Positions 16,992 to 25,906 of a DNA stretch of 64,000 nucleotides are shown in pieces. The notes beneath the pieces are model-generated. The model saw only the letters and a list, made by a program, of their open reading frames with translations, made no database searches and was not told the origin of the DNA. The stretch's first letter is position 1. Each line of letters starts with the position of its first letter. The DNA is from Sporosarcina sp. P13. GTDB taxonomy: Bacteria; Bacillota; Bacilli; Bacillales_A; Planococcaceae. The stretch spans positions 1-64,000 of the forward strand of contig NZ_PDYM01000001.1 of assembly GCF_002743055.1 (NCBI RefSeq). Direction: 5' to 3'. The position numbers and the translations under genes were made by a program.

Positions 16992-17438
16992 TCACCTCAT
17001 TCTACTTACTTCTGTGACAGGTGAAAATCTCTTTTCAAATGTCACGATAGTCCCGTTTCCAAGGGTAGAATCTACACGGATACAATCAGAGAAACTCTCC
17101 ATAATGGTGAAGCCCATACCCGATCGCTCCATTTGCGGCTTGGTTGTAAACATCGGCTCCATCGCTTGCTCAACATCGAAAATCCCCATGCCTTCGTCCG
17201 TCACAGTCATTTTCACCGATCGGTCATCAATCGTCGCATGGATAGTAACTAAGCTTTTGCCATCACATTCATAGCCATGTATAATCGCGTTTGTTACAGC
17301 TTCCGAGACGATGGTTTTGAATTCAGATATTTCTTCAAGAGTCGGATCTAGTGGTGTGATGAAGCAAGTCAATGCCATTCTTGCGAGTGCTTCGTTTTGT
17401 TCTATCGCTAGAAAGGATAGTGTCAGTTCATTTTTCAT
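16992..17438 (-). CDS. spoIIAB: Anti-sigma-F factor and protein kinase SpoIIAB
   Basis: Binds and inhibits SigF and phosphorylates SpoIIAA. The 148-residue GHKL-fold protein has the N box EAVTNAIIHGY, the G1 box TDEGMGIFD and the G2 region SGMGFTIM. A TTG two codons earlier is possible, but GGAGGGG is six bases before the ATG at 17436-17438, which is therefore chosen. It overlaps the end of spoIIAA by 11 bases, supporting coupled synthesis of the partners. Confidence 0.96.
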   Translation of the reverse strand: MKNELTLSFLAIEQNEALARMALTCFITPLDPTLEEISEFKTIVSEAVTNAIIHGYECDGKSLVTIHATIDDRSVKMTVTDEGMGIFDVEQAMEPMFTTKPQMERSGMGFTIMESFSDCIRVDSTLGNGTIVTFEKRFSPVTEVSRMR

Positions 17439-17781
17439 GTACAACCCCTCCGATTTCGTCGATTGCCTCTTCGACTGTGCAGTGTCTTATGGCATCCCCA
17501 AGGCCTGAAAATTGAAATATTTTCTCCATTGTGGGGGAAGGATTCAGGATCAATGTTTCTCCATTGACGGGTGCCAAATCACGCATTCTTCCTAGGATGA
17601 GTCCAATACCCGCGCTGTCCATGAATCCTAATTGATAGAGGTCCCATATGATTGCGCGTGTTTGTCCTGTGAAGATTGCGGTAGATACTTCTGCTCTAAT
17701 TTGGTTGGCTTCGTGGTTGTCTAGTTCACCAGCTAATGTGATCAAGACGATGCCGTTTTCCAATTGGTTAATAGTTGCCAT
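17428..17781 (-). CDS. spoIIAA: Anti-sigma-F factor antagonist SpoIIAA
   Basis: STAS-domain partner-switch protein. Its phosphorylatable serine is Ser56 in the motif FMDSAGIGLILGR. When dephosphorylated by SpoIIE it displaces SigF from SpoIIAB. The 117 residues are standard for the family. AAGGAGG lies upstream of the ATG. It is the first gene of the operon here; dacF, which precedes it in B. subtilis, is absent. Confidence 0.96.
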   Translation of the reverse strand: MATINQLENGIVLITLAGELDNHEANQIRAEVSTAIFTGQTRAIIWDLYQLGFMDSAGIGLILGRMRDLAPVNGETLILNPSPTMEKIFQFSGLGDAIRHCTVEEAIDEIGGVVHEK

Positions 17782-17808
17782 GTGTTAAAAACGCCTCCTT
17801 CATGAAGG

Positions 17809-17849
17809 CATTGTCGCACATTTAGAACCAGAATCCTTTACGTTTGACA
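17809..17849 (-). promoter_or_regulatory. Candidate sigma-H/Spo0A promoter region of the spoIIA operon
   Basis: Upstream of spoIIAA the minus strand has AAAGGATTC (17831-17839), like the sigma-H -35 AGGAWWT, then GCGACAATG (17809-17817) as a weak -10 candidate. TGTCAAA (17843-17849) lies just before and differs by one base from the 0A box TGTCGAA. In B. subtilis spoIIA is transcribed by sigma-H with phosphorylated Spo0A. The boxes were judged by eye. Confidence 0.42.
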
Positions 17850-18229
17850 AAACTAGTCACCTATCCACAAAGCTTCTTAGTTTGTGACAATGAATTCTTG
17901 CTTGGATTGTTGTCGTTACTCGACTTTTTTGCAGATACCGAAGTTAAATAAAGTTGACTTCCTCTCATCGCTACGGCGCGTGGGGGATTGCCTCCCGCCA
18001 TGGGCCAACTAGAAAAAAATGCTAGCTGTCTCAAGGCTTCGGCCGCCCCCGCAGTTGCGCCTTCACTTTTGAGTACAGTTTAGTTTTGTTGCTCATTGAC
18101 GAACAATAAAACCACTTAGTAACTTTAGGGAACTAAACTCACTACTACTATTTTCTAAACGTGGGCACCTTCAAAGCTGGAGCTATTCAAGAGTATGGAC
18201 ATGGAATGTAGGATTTACACATGGAGGTC
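17850..18229. other. Gene-free spacer with a GC-rich block
   Basis: About 380 bases between spoIIAA and pdp hold no credible reading frame. Bases 17965-18065 are strikingly GC-rich compared with both sides (for example GGCGCGTGGGGGATTGCC and GGCTTCGGCCGCCCCCGC), and a GTTGGCCCATGGCGGG string on the minus strand loosely resembles the core of the repeat family described at 24.6, 39.9 and 60.9 kb. This is where B. subtilis has punA/dacF; no remnant of either is readable. Confidence 0.5.
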
Positions 18230-18286
18230 AAAAAAAGCCATGTGTCTGGAAGGTTCCAATTGCTTGGAATACATCAGATACATGGC
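18230..18286 (-). terminator. Terminator after pdp
   Basis: GCCATGTATCTG and CAGACACATGGC pair with one mismatch, enclose a second small hairpin (TTCCAAGCAATTGGAA) and are followed by seven U on the minus strand, ten bases after the pdp stop. Confidence 0.85.
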
Positions 18287-18295
18287 GTTTATTGA

Positions 18296-19594
18296 TTAGA
18301 TTATGTGGATTAATGGGGGTGCTTGTGTTTTTTCTGTTAAAATGTGGATATGGTCTTGTAGTAGTTTGATGGAGTCGTCTGCATGTTCTTTGTTTGAGTG
18401 GAGAATAGCTACTGATTCCCCTGCTTCCACGTAGTCACCTATTTTTTTCTTTAGCATGATACCGACTGCTAGATCGATTACGTCTTCTTTTGTTGCGCGT
18501 CCTGCTCCTAAGAGCATAGCCGCTACTCCTACTTCGTCTGCGTCAATTTGACTAATGTAACCGCTTTGTTTAGCAGGAACATCGATTTGGAATGGTGCTT
18601 GTGGTAGAAGGTTTGGATTGGTAATGACTTCTGCATTGCCGCCTTGCGCACGAATTAATTCACCAAATAAGCGAAGTGCGTCACCGTTTTCCATGACCTG
18701 TTGTAACTGAGCACGCGCGTTTTGTTCATCAGTGGCTTTGTCAGCAGCTAGTAGCATCTTGCTCCCGAGCACTAGGCATAGTTCAGTCAGGTCTGCTGGG
18801 CCTTTGCCTTGTAGTGTGTCAATAGCTTCTTTAACTTCTAACGCATTGCCGATTGCTAGTCCTAGCGGCTGGCTCATGTCCGAAATGACCGCGCTTGTGT
18901 TGCGTCCGACTTCATTACCGATTGCAACCATTGCATCCGCTAGTCGTTTGGAATCCTCCAAAGTTTTCATGAATGCACCAACACCTGTTTTAACGTCAAG
19001 AACGATCGCATCTGCACCTGCAGCTAGCTTTTTGCTCATAATGGAACTCGCTATAAGCGGAATACTATCTACAGTTGCTGTGACGTCTCGTAACGCGTAT
19101 AACTTTTTATCCGCAGGTGTCAAATTACCACTTTGCCCGATAACAGCAATTTTCAAATCATTGACTTGCTGAATGAATTGCGCAGTGGAAATTTCCACGT
19201 GGAAGCCTTCAATCGCTTCAAGCTTATCGAGTGTACCTCCTGTGTGGCCCAGTCCGCGCCCACTCATTTTGGCAACTGGAACACCGCAAGCCGCGACGAG
19301 TGGAGCCAAAATCAACGTCGTCGTATCGCCTACGCCACCCGTGGAGTGCTTGTCTACTTTAATACCCTCAATAGCTGACAAATCAATTTGATCACCTGAT
19401 TCAGCCATCGCCATCGTCAAATATCCTTGTTCTTCAGAGGTCATTTTTTGAAAGTAAATCGCCATTAGAAATGCACTCGCCTGGTAATCAGGAATTGAGC
19501 CTTCAGTATAGCCTGTAACAAAAAATTCAATTTCTTCTTTTGACAGCAAGCCCCCGTCACGTTTCTTCTCAATAATATCTACCATTCGTAGCAT
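18296..19594 (-). CDS. pdp: Pyrimidine-nucleoside phosphorylase
   Basis: Phosphorolyses uridine, deoxyuridine and thymidine to the base and (deoxy)ribose-1-phosphate. The 432-residue protein has the phosphate/nucleoside site [15 protein letters not shown], then [16 protein letters not shown] and the [12 protein letters not shown] loop, all typical of family II nucleoside phosphorylases. AGGAGG precedes the ATG. It follows deoB by five bases, so its sugar phosphate product is fed to the next enzyme made from the same transcript. Confidence 0.95.
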   Translation of the reverse strand: MLRMVDIIEKKRDGGLLSKEEIEFFVTGYTEGSIPDYQASAFLMAIYFQKMTSEEQGYLTMAMAESGDQIDLSAIEGIKVDKHSTGGVGDTTTLILAPLVAACGVPVAKMSGRGLGHTGGTLDKLEAIEGFHVEISTAQFIQQVNDLKIAVIGQSGNLTPADKKLYALRDVTATVDSIPLIASSIMSKKLAAGADAIVLDVKTGVGAFMKTLEDSKRLADAMVAIGNEVGRNTSAVISDMSQPLGLAIGNALEVKEAIDTLQGKGPADLTELCLVLGSKMLLAADKATDEQNARAQLQQVMENGDALRLFGELIRAQGGNAEVITNPNLLPQAPFQIDVPAKQSGYISQIDADEVGVAAMLLGAGRATKEDVIDLAVGIMLKKKIGDYVEAGESVAILHSNKEHADDSIKLLQDHIHILTEKTQAPPLIHII

Positions 19595-19599
19595 AGTTC

Positions 19600-20793
19600 T
19601 TAGTCCTCCTCAGTCAATAAAGATAAGAAACTTTCGCCATGTTCTGGTGGATTAACTTGGAAGTTATCTGCAATTGTTGCACCAATGTCCGCAAACGTTT
19701 TACGAATTGGAAGTGCTCCGGAATTTTTTTGGGAAGGGGAATAGACCAATAGAGGAACATATTCTCTCGTATGGTCCGTACCTTCGTGAACCGGGTCGTT
19801 CCCATGATCTGCTGTGATAATCAATAAATCATCTGGTTGAAGAGCGGCCATGATTTCCGGTATACGCGCATCGAATTCCTCTAACGCTTTACCATAACCA
19901 ATCGGATCACGACGGTGACCATACAATGCGTCAAAATCGACCAAATTTACAAAACTAAGCCCTTCAAATTCTTTTTGCATTACTGTAACTAATTTATCGA
20001 CACCGTCCATATTACCACTCGTACGAACAGCTTCCGTCACGCCTTCCCCATTATAAATATCAGCAATTTTACCGATCGCGATGACGTCATAGTCTTGATC
20101 TTTTAGTTCATTCATCACCGTTTTACCAAAAGGCTTCAATGCATAATCATGGCGATTCGTTGTACGTTTGAACGATCCGGGTTCACCAACGAACGGTCTA
20201 GCAATGACTCGACCTACTAAATATTCAGGACGCAATGTCAGTTCTCTCGCAATTTCACAAATACGGTATTGCTCTTGAATAGGAATAATATCTTCATGCG
20301 CTGCAATTTGTAATACAGGATCCGCAGACGTATAGACGATGAGCGCGCCTGTTTTCATATGTTCTTCGCCTAGTTCTTCAATGATTTCCGTTCCGCTTGC
20401 CGGCTTGTTTGCAATCACTTTGCGACCTGTTTTCTCTTCTAGCTCGTCAATTAATTCTTTTGGAAAACCATTTGGATACACTTTAAACGGCTTATCAATT
20501 AGTAAACCCATTATTTCCCAATGTCCTGTCATCGTATCCTTACCGACAGATGCTTCTTCCATTTTCGTATAGAAACCTTGCGTTTGCTCTTGCGCAGCTA
20601 ATCCTTTAATCGGACCAATGTTCGCTAGTCCTAAGCGTTCAAGATTCGGAAGTTTAAGTCCGTTCATCTCTTCACCGATATGGCCGAGTGTATTCGATCC
20701 AACATCACCGAAAGCCGCTGCATCCGGCGCTTCACCAATTCCTACAGAGTCTAACACGATTAAATGAATACGATTATAACGTAAATTTTTCAT
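19600..20793 (-). CDS. deoB: Phosphopentomutase
   Basis: Converts (deoxy)ribose-1-phosphate to the 5-phosphate, linking nucleoside salvage to central metabolism. The 397-residue alkaline-phosphatase-superfamily enzyme shows the metal/phosphorylation site motifs [12 protein letters not shown] near the N-terminus, the phosphorylated Thr region [10 protein letters not shown] and the C-terminal [18 protein letters not shown]. The frame is open to 20847, but GGAGG seven bases before the ATG at 20791-20793 and family length set the start. Operon with xerD upstream and pdp downstream. Confidence 0.96.
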   Translation of the reverse strand: MKNLRYNRIHLIVLDSVGIGEAPDAAAFGDVGSNTLGHIGEEMNGLKLPNLERLGLANIGPIKGLAAQEQTQGFYTKMEEASVGKDTMTGHWEIMGLLIDKPFKVYPNGFPKELIDELEEKTGRKVIANKPASGTEIIEELGEEHMKTGALIVYTSADPVLQIAAHEDIIPIQEQYRICEIARELTLRPEYLVGRVIARPFVGEPGSFKRTTNRHDYALKPFGKTVMNELKDQDYDVIAIGKIADIYNGEGVTEAVRTSGNMDGVDKLVTVMQKEFEGLSFVNLVDFDALYGHRRDPIGYGKALEEFDARIPEIMAALQPDDLLIITADHGNDPVHEGTDHTREYVPLLVYSPSQKNSGALPIRKTFADIGATIADNFQVNPPEHGESFLSLLTEED

Positions 20794-20815
20794 AGTAAAA
20801 CCTCCAAATAATAGT

Positions 20816-21715
20816 TTACGCTCGTGGATGATACAAGCTGTATACATCTTTTAAACGTTTCTTACTGACATGCGTATATAGCTGCGTAGTGGAAATATCG
20901 GCATGACCAAGCATCTCCTGTACCGCTCGTAAATCAGCTCCATTTTCAATCAAATGCGTAGCAAATGAATGCCGAAGTAAGTGGGGAGTAATCACCTTTT
21001 GAATATCCGCTTCCTGTCCCGCATCCTTAAGAATCTTCCAACAGCCTTGGCGAGTTAGCCGTCTCCCATGCATATTCAGAAATAATGCATCTGTATCCTG
21101 TCCAGAACCGATACAAACAGAACGCGATTCATTCAAATAGCGGGTGCATGCATCTACTGCCGAACGACCTAAAGGCACAATCCGCTCTTTACTTCCTTTT
21201 CCGAACACACGGACAAATCCCATCGTCAAATGAAGATCAGCCAAATCGATCGCTATCAATTCACTTACCCTCATTCCGGTCCCATATAACAATTCCAGCA
21301 AGGCAACGTCACGAATTCCTCTTGCGTTTGTGCAATCAATCGAATCCAACAACTGTTCAATTTCAGGAATCGACAACACATCAGGTAACTTCTGTTCGAT
21401 TTTCGGTAGCTCGATGTGAATCGTACAATCATGTGTCGTCACTTGTTCCCGCACTAAAAACTGATGAAATGAGCGGATTGAGGATATATGTCTTGAAAGG
21501 GTTCTGCTAGATTTCCCGCTATCTTTCAGCTTCTGCAAATATTGTAGAACTGTTGGACGTTCAATCGAATTAAGCATATCCAATGGCAGGTTATCTATGA
21601 AACGGATATACGCTGTTAGATCTCGCTTATACGATTTGATTGTATTTTGTGCCAGCTGCCTCTCCACTGTTAGAAAGTGCAAATAATCTTCCAATGCAAA
21701 ATGTGCTTCCTTCAT
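20816..21715 (-). CDS. xerD: Tyrosine recombinase XerD
   Basis: Resolves chromosome dimers at dif with XerC/CodV. The 299-residue protein has an N-terminal SAM-like core-binding domain ([22 protein letters not shown]) and a catalytic domain with the R-K-H-R-H-Y set, visible as [29 protein letters not shown] and the Tyr in TTQLYTHVS. Located between fur and deoB as ripX/xerD is in B. subtilis. GGAG precedes the ATG. Confidence 0.95.
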   Translation of the reverse strand: MKEAHFALEDYLHFLTVERQLAQNTIKSYKRDLTAYIRFIDNLPLDMLNSIERPTVLQYLQKLKDSGKSSRTLSRHISSIRSFHQFLVREQVTTHDCTIHIELPKIEQKLPDVLSIPEIEQLLDSIDCTNARGIRDVALLELLYGTGMRVSELIAIDLADLHLTMGFVRVFGKGSKERIVPLGRSAVDACTRYLNESRSVCIGSGQDTDALFLNMHGRRLTRQGCWKILKDAGQEADIQKVITPHLLRHSFATHLIENGADLRAVQEMLGHADISTTQLYTHVSKKRLKDVYSLYHPRA

Positions 21716-21758
21716 CTCTCCGTGCTCCTTTCTTTTGAAAAGTAAAAAAGGATAGCAC

Positions 21759-22229
21759 TTATGCCATCCCCTTGTCCTCTTTCTTTTTCTCTGCGTCTTT
21801 ACAACGACTACAAATCCCGTGAAAAGTTAGCCAGTGGTCTTTTACTGTAAATCCATAACGGCTTTCCACGACTTTCTCCACTTCTCCAAGCAAGTCTTCT
21901 TGAATTTCGTCTACAATACCACATTCAAGACAGATTAAGTGATGGTGGAAACGCGCTGCACCTTCTTCGCGAAGGTCATAGCGTGCCACACCATCGCCAA
22001 AGTTAATTTTATCTACTACTTTTAATTCTGTAAGTAATTCCAATGTACGGTAGACAGTAGCAAGCCCGATATCTGGCGCTTTTTCCTTTACGAGAAGGAA
22101 TACATCTTCCGCACTTAAGTGATCTTCTTCATTTTCCAGAAGAACCGCTACAGTCGCTTCACGCTGAGGCGTCAACTTGTAGCTGGCCCCGTGCAATTGC
22201 TTCTTTATGCGTTCAATTCGGCTTTCCAT
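21759..22229 (-). CDS. fur: Ferric uptake regulator Fur
   Basis: Iron-responsive repressor of uptake genes. The 156 residues comprise a winged-helix DNA-binding domain (YKLTPQREATVAVLLE, ATVYRTLELLTELKVV) and a dimerisation domain with the HHHLICLECG metal site and the two CxxC zinc sites, CLEC and CSRC. Synteny with xerD matches fur rather than perR or zur. The C-terminus is charged (EKKKEDKG). Confidence 0.93.
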   Translation of the reverse strand: MESRIERIKKQLHGASYKLTPQREATVAVLLENEEDHLSAEDVFLLVKEKAPDIGLATVYRTLELLTELKVVDKINFGDGVARYDLREEGAARFHHHLICLECGIVDEIQEDLLGEVEKVVESRYGFTVKDHWLTFHGICSRCKDAEKKKEDKGMA

Positions 22230-22314
22230 ACGACGCCCCCCTCAATTGTCTCTAGTATACCAAACTGACTTTCCAGATGACAATAGAAAGGAAACGTTCA
22301 GCTTGTTATAGAGA

Positions 22315-22827
22315 TTAAGTAATAAAATGATAGATTGTTAATTCGAGTAGCTGAATGATCAAAAGTAAACCAATCAACAGCGGAACAGTAGATAGTGGAC
22401 GATCTTTTTTATGTGCCGGTGAAGTGAAGAACGGCGGATTCAATACGGTGCACAAGATTAGGAATACTAAGCACCCCATAAATTGAAATGGGAACCACCA
22501 AACCGTGTACATCACCAATTTCATACCTGTCGACAAAAAGTACGTGGACGACAGACCGAACAATACGCATTTCGCTGCACCGATAAACATAATGATAAAG
22601 CGGACTCTTTTATATTTTGAAAGAATCATGGCCAGCGTGATAAAACTGAACGTTACAATGATCGGTGACCAAATGGACGCATCTGCTCCCTTCACTACAC
22701 GTTGATCATATAAACCAACGATTTGTTCGAGTGATGTAATTGGCCATTCCCTAAATAATAAAGCGCCTCCGATATAACTGATTGCGAGTATAACGAATAA
22801 ATAGATAAAAGACAATGATCGAGCCAT
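22315..22827 (-). CDS. Five-span membrane protein at the spoIIM position (possibly diverged SpoIIM)
   Basis: A 170-residue hydrophobic protein with spans near 5-25, 52-70, 76-98, 108-130 and 147-168. It lies between fur and nudF, where B. subtilis encodes SpoIIM, the membrane subunit of the engulfment complex. Span spacing and single motifs (IYLFVILAISYIGGALL at the start, a mid-protein gly-rich span, a WFPFQFMG region comparable to the SpoIIM VLPQN region) are compatible with a strongly diverged SpoIIM, but overall similarity is weak and the usual length is about 210. The ATG at 22825-22827 has GGAGG ten bases ahead; an upstream ATG in frame lacks one. Confidence 0.72.
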   Translation of the reverse strand: MARSLSFIYLFVILAISYIGGALLFREWPITSLEQIVGLYDQRVVKGADASIWSPIIVTFSFITLAMILSKYKRVRFIIMFIGAAKCVLFGLSSTYFLSTGMKLVMYTVWWFPFQFMGCLVFLILCTVLNPPFFTSPAHKKDRPLSTVPLLIGLLLIIQLLELTIYHFIT

Positions 22828-22898
22828 AAATAGGACACCTCCGCATCGTTTGTACAACATATGCTTGTCCAGAAGGAAATAGCTCAATTTTTTTCAGA

Positions 22899-23432
22899 TC
22901 ATAGACTTTTCGCGTACCATACCGCTACAACTGTTTTGGCATCATAAATTCGTTCATTTGCGATTAATTCGTCAGCTTCTTGTACAGATACTTCCAGTAC
23001 TTCTATAAACTCATCTTCATCGCCTATAGCCGGCTGAGCCACCTTGACTAAATCCTTCGCTACATACAAGTGAATGATTTCATCTGCGAAGCCTGGGGAG
23101 GTCGAGAAGGTCTGCAAGTATGTAAATGAATTGGCACGGTAGCCTGTTTCTTCTTCTAATTCACGAATCGCTGTAAGTTCAGGCTCTTCACCTGGCTCAA
23201 TTTTGCCTGCCGGGATTTCAATCATCGTGCGTTCAAGGGGCTTTCTAAACTGCTCAACTAAAACCAGTTTCCCTTCACTTGTCAGCGCGATAATCGCGAC
23301 TGCACCTGGATGTTTCACTAATTCTCTTTTGGCGATTTTTCCGTCTGGTAGTTCTACTTCATCTACTTGCACGGAAATGACTTTACCTGTAAATATCTGT
23401 TCTGTCGAGAGGGTCCGCTCTTCAAATTTCAT
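22899..23432 (-). CDS. nudF: ADP-ribose pyrophosphatase (Nudix)
   Basis: Hydrolyses ADP-ribose to AMP and ribose-5-phosphate. The 177-residue protein has the N-terminal strand FEERTLSTEQIFTGKVISV and the Nudix box spanning residues about 76-98 with G, E, REL, EE and TG in the correct spacing (GEEPELTAIRELEEETGY). B. subtilis NudF occupies the same neighbourhood between spoIIM and yqkF. It is divergent from yqkF with 73 bases between starts. Confidence 0.93.
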   Translation of the reverse strand: MKFEERTLSTEQIFTGKVISVQVDEVELPDGKIAKRELVKHPGAVAIIALTSEGKLVLVEQFRKPLERTMIEIPAGKIEPGEEPELTAIRELEEETGYRANSFTYLQTFSTSPGFADEIIHLYVAKDLVKVAQPAIGDEDEFIEVLEVSVQEADELIANERIYDAKTVVAVWYAKSL

Positions 23433-23505
23433 ACAATCTTCAACCCTTTCCGTTGGTTTTCTACCTACTATTCATTGTACCATGAAAGGTAAGGGAGTGA
23501 TGCAA

Positions 23506-24414
23506 ATGAAGTTGCGAAAACTTGGGGCTAGTAAATTGCATGTTTCTGAACTAGGTCTAGGCTGTATGTCTTTGCCAACCGAACTAGAAGCGGCCCGTTC
23601 TGTACTTGATGCTGCGGTAGAAGGTGGAATTAATTATTTCGACACAGCCGATCTATACGACAAAGGCACAAACGAGGAACTTGTCGGTAAGGTGCTAAAA
23701 GAAAAAAGACATGATTTAATCATTGCGACGAAAGCGGGTAATAAATGGATAGCTGGAAAAGATGGCTGGACATGGGACCCTTCAAAAGAACATATTATGC
23801 ATGCAGTGAAAGAAAGTCTACGTAGATTACAACTAGACTATATCGATCTGTATCAGCTTCACGGTGGCACGATGGAAGATTCCGTAGATGAGACGATTGA
23901 GGCATTTGAACTATTAAAAAAAGAAGGCGTCATACGGGAGTACGGTATTTCTTCCATTCGACCGACTGTCATCGAACGCTTTTTGAAAAACAGCAATGCA
24001 GTTTCTGTAATGATGCAATATAACTTACTCGATCGCCGTCCGGAAGAGTATTTTTCGATGATTGAAAAACTTGGCGCATCCGTCGTCACACGAGGTACCT
24101 TAGCAAAAGGGTTGTTGACAAATGAAGGAAATAAACGCGCAGCCAAGATGGATGTCTTTGCTTCCTATGCACAAAGCGAACTACAGCGAACCGTACAAGC
24201 CTTATTGGAGCAAACGGACAACTTACACGCATACACGTTAGCATTCGCACTCAAACGGCCTACCGTAGCATCTGCGCTCATTGGCTCACGCACAGCTGAA
24301 CAACTACAACAATCACTCGATGCATATCACACAGCAACCGATCCACAACTAGTCAAATTACTGACGCAGGCAACAACTCAGCATCGCTATGAACAACATC
24401 GACTGGGAAACTAA
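23506..24414 (+). CDS. yqkF: Aldo/keto reductase YqkF
   Basis: NADPH-dependent oxidoreductase of the aldo/keto reductase superfamily; the physiological substrate is unknown. The (alpha/beta)8 barrel shows the catalytic tetrad: Asp and Tyr in FDTADLYDKG, Lys in IIATKAGNKW and His in LYQLHGGT; the cofactor end is seen in GSRTAEQLQQSL. The frame is open far upstream because it overlaps the antisense of nudF, but AAGGGAG lies eight bases before the ATG at 23506, giving 302 residues, close to B. subtilis YqkF. Divergent from nudF. Confidence 0.92.
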   Translation: MKLRKLGASKLHVSELGLGCMSLPTELEAARSVLDAAVEGGINYFDTADLYDKGTNEELVGKVLKEKRHDLIIATKAGNKWIAGKDGWTWDPSKEHIMHAVKESLRRLQLDYIDLYQLHGGTMEDSVDETIEAFELLKKEGVIREYGISSIRPTVIERFLKNSNAVSVMMQYNLLDRRPEEYFSMIEKLGASVVTRGTLAKGLLTNEGNKRAAKMDVFASYAQSELQRTVQALLEQTDNLHAYTLAFALKRPTVASALIGSRTAEQLQQSLDAYHTATDPQLVKLLTQATTQHRYEQHRLGN

Positions 24415-24454
24415 AAAGTGTAGTAAGAAGTAACTATTGTGATTCAAAGTAGGT

Positions 24455-24600
24455 AGTGATTCCGGATTAGATTGTAGCTATCAAGCAACTTACTATACGT
24501 TCGCTACTATTTAAGTTTACAACAAAACTGAAAATCCAAAGCTGATAATTTTACACACTGACTTCAGAAGAAAACACTAGCGAAGTAAAGTGTTAGGTAG
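24455..24600 (+). repeat. Degenerate intergenic repeat, type 2, copy 1
   Basis: Shares a series of blocks, in the same order and orientation, with 27320-27490: AGTGATYCSGGA, ATTGTAGYTATCAA, ACTTAYTA, TTTAAGTTYACA, GCTGA, and a terminal block with CTTCAG-AAAACACTAG against ATTCAGGAAAACATACTAG. No coding capacity is seen. Confidence 0.5.
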
Positions 24601-24705
24601 CGACTTTGGGAGCGTCAACCCGACAGTTGGTTCGACGCGGGCCCAAAAGACACGCGACTTCCTAAAACGCAGAGTAACGGCATCCTTTTCACTTTCCTTA
24701 CCCTT
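24600..24705 (+). repeat. GC-rich intergenic repeat, type 1, copy A
   Basis: Contains CAGTTGGTTCGACGCGGGCC, AAGACACGCGACTTCCT and AGTAACGGCATCCTT. These align with the copy at 39.9-40.06 kb (GGTTGGCTCACCGCGGGCC, AAAGTAACGGCATCCTT) and the inverted copy at 60.9-61.03 kb (GGCCCATAAGAAACGCGTC). It lies downstream of yqkF. Confidence 0.75.
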
Positions 24706-24720
24706 TCTTCCGTAATTCAA

Positions 24721-24825
24721 GTGGTTGGGACAAAACCTCAAAAATGCATGAAGTTCGCCTTCATGCATTTTTCTTTTTGACTGTGTATTTATAAACGTAT
24801 CTTTTTTTAAGATACCGGAGTGTAC
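24721..24825 (-). repeat. Hairpin-containing 3'-UTR repeat, copy 1 (acts as AEC gene terminator)
   Basis: On the minus strand, about 80 bases after the AEC transporter stop: AAGATACGTTTATAAATAC, AGTCAAAAAGAAAAATGCAT, then the stem ATGCATGAAG/CTTCATGCAT followed by TTTTTGAGGTTTTGTCC. Nearly identical to the plus-strand element at 27.19-27.30 kb. Stem plus U run makes it a likely intrinsic terminator. Confidence 0.82.
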
Positions 24826-24902
24826 CAGAGCGGAAAATACCGCCTTACCAGCCACCCCTTTTTAGTAATCACGACAGATATCGAAGTACTTTCAATCCCC
24901 AT

Positions 24903-25832
24903 TCATACAAATACAATAGATGAAAGATAGATGATAAAGCCGACTGTGAAACTACTAGCTACCGTATTAAATAGTACAATTTGAGCCGCTAATTCCGATT
25001 CCACATCATACTCCAATGCTAATGTAGAACTATTTCTTGATGTCGGGAACGAACTTGCAATCCATAATGACTGTGCGGTGACACCATCGATTTTTAATAC
25101 TACAATCAAAACAAGTGCAATTGCAGGTGATAAAAAGAGTCTTCCGAAAGCACTTAAAAATATTAATCGATTCCAAAGCGTTTTCACTCGGATTTGTGCT
25201 AATTGTGCACCTAGCGTAATTAATGCAATGGCGATAAAAGCGTCAGATAAATGACCAATTGGCAACTCAATAAAATTAGGCAGTCGAATATCTGCCAAAT
25301 TTAATAGCGCACCTAGCCATAATGCATGAATAATTGGCATTTTGATGAATTCTTTAAAAATGTCCGGACCCGACCGTGTAGAAGAAACTAAATTATATAA
25401 TCCATAAGAATACGTTAGCAGATTTTGATAAACGATCAAGACAATTTGAATCGATACACCAAGTGGATTCGCATGGAACACTAGCTGACTAACAGGTAAT
25501 CCATAGTTTCCTGAATTGATGAGTACGATACTATTCTTCAGCACAGCTGTTTGTTGACGGTTGAGCCGCAACATTTTACTAAATAAATGACCGATGAACA
25601 TCAGTGTTGTCGAAAATAATACGACAAACATCAACACTTCGAGAAAAACTTCGACATTGATTACGGTATAGTATAAATTCATAAAGACTGCTGCTGGAAT
25701 GAGGCAATAGGTTAATATATTTCCTAATGCTTTGACGTTAAAAGTAAATTTCATTTGCAAAACTACGCCAATTGCTAATAAAATTAACATCGGTGTGATA
25801 ACATTTACAAAGACTATGAGTAAGTACCCCAC
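24903..25832 (-). CDS. AEC-family (auxin efflux carrier) transporter
   Basis: Integral membrane secondary carrier of the AEC/YfdV type, probably exporting or exchanging an organic acid; the substrate cannot be told. The 309-residue protein has about ten spans, with the family feature NSGNYGLPVSQLVFH after span 4 and a C-terminal ASSFPTSRNSSTLALEY repeat-half motif. The frame opens upstream at a TTG, but AAAGGAG is eight bases before the GTG at 25830-25832. It is divergent from the MFS gene with 74 bases between starts, so the two may share a control region. Confidence 0.85.
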   Translation of the reverse strand: MGYLLIVFVNVITPMLILLAIGVVLQMKFTFNVKALGNILTYCLIPAAVFMNLYYTVINVEVFLEVLMFVVLFSTTLMFIGHLFSKMLRLNRQQTAVLKNSIVLINSGNYGLPVSQLVFHANPLGVSIQIVLIVYQNLLTYSYGLYNLVSSTRSGPDIFKEFIKMPIIHALWLGALLNLADIRLPNFIELPIGHLSDAFIAIALITLGAQLAQIRVKTLWNRLIFLSAFGRLFLSPAIALVLIVVLKIDGVTAQSLWIASSFPTSRNSSTLALEYDVESELAAQIVLFNTVASSFTVGFIIYLSSIVFV

Positions 25833-25906
25833 AAAGGACTCTCCTTTCGGCTGTTGCAACTATATGCTTCTCAGAATAATCTTCATAGAATTTAGGAGGC
25901 TTCATC

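Noticed and set aside
20816-21715. Tyrosine recombinase as a phage integrase
   Set aside because: Between fur and deoB and of standard XerD length and sequence; a housekeeping recombinase.
24577-24855. Minus-strand open frame of 92 codons between yqkF and the AEC gene
   Set aside because: It runs across the hairpin repeat and the type 1 repeat; its peptide EKDAVTLRFR recurs only because the repeat DNA recurs at 40 kb. No ribosome binding site fits.
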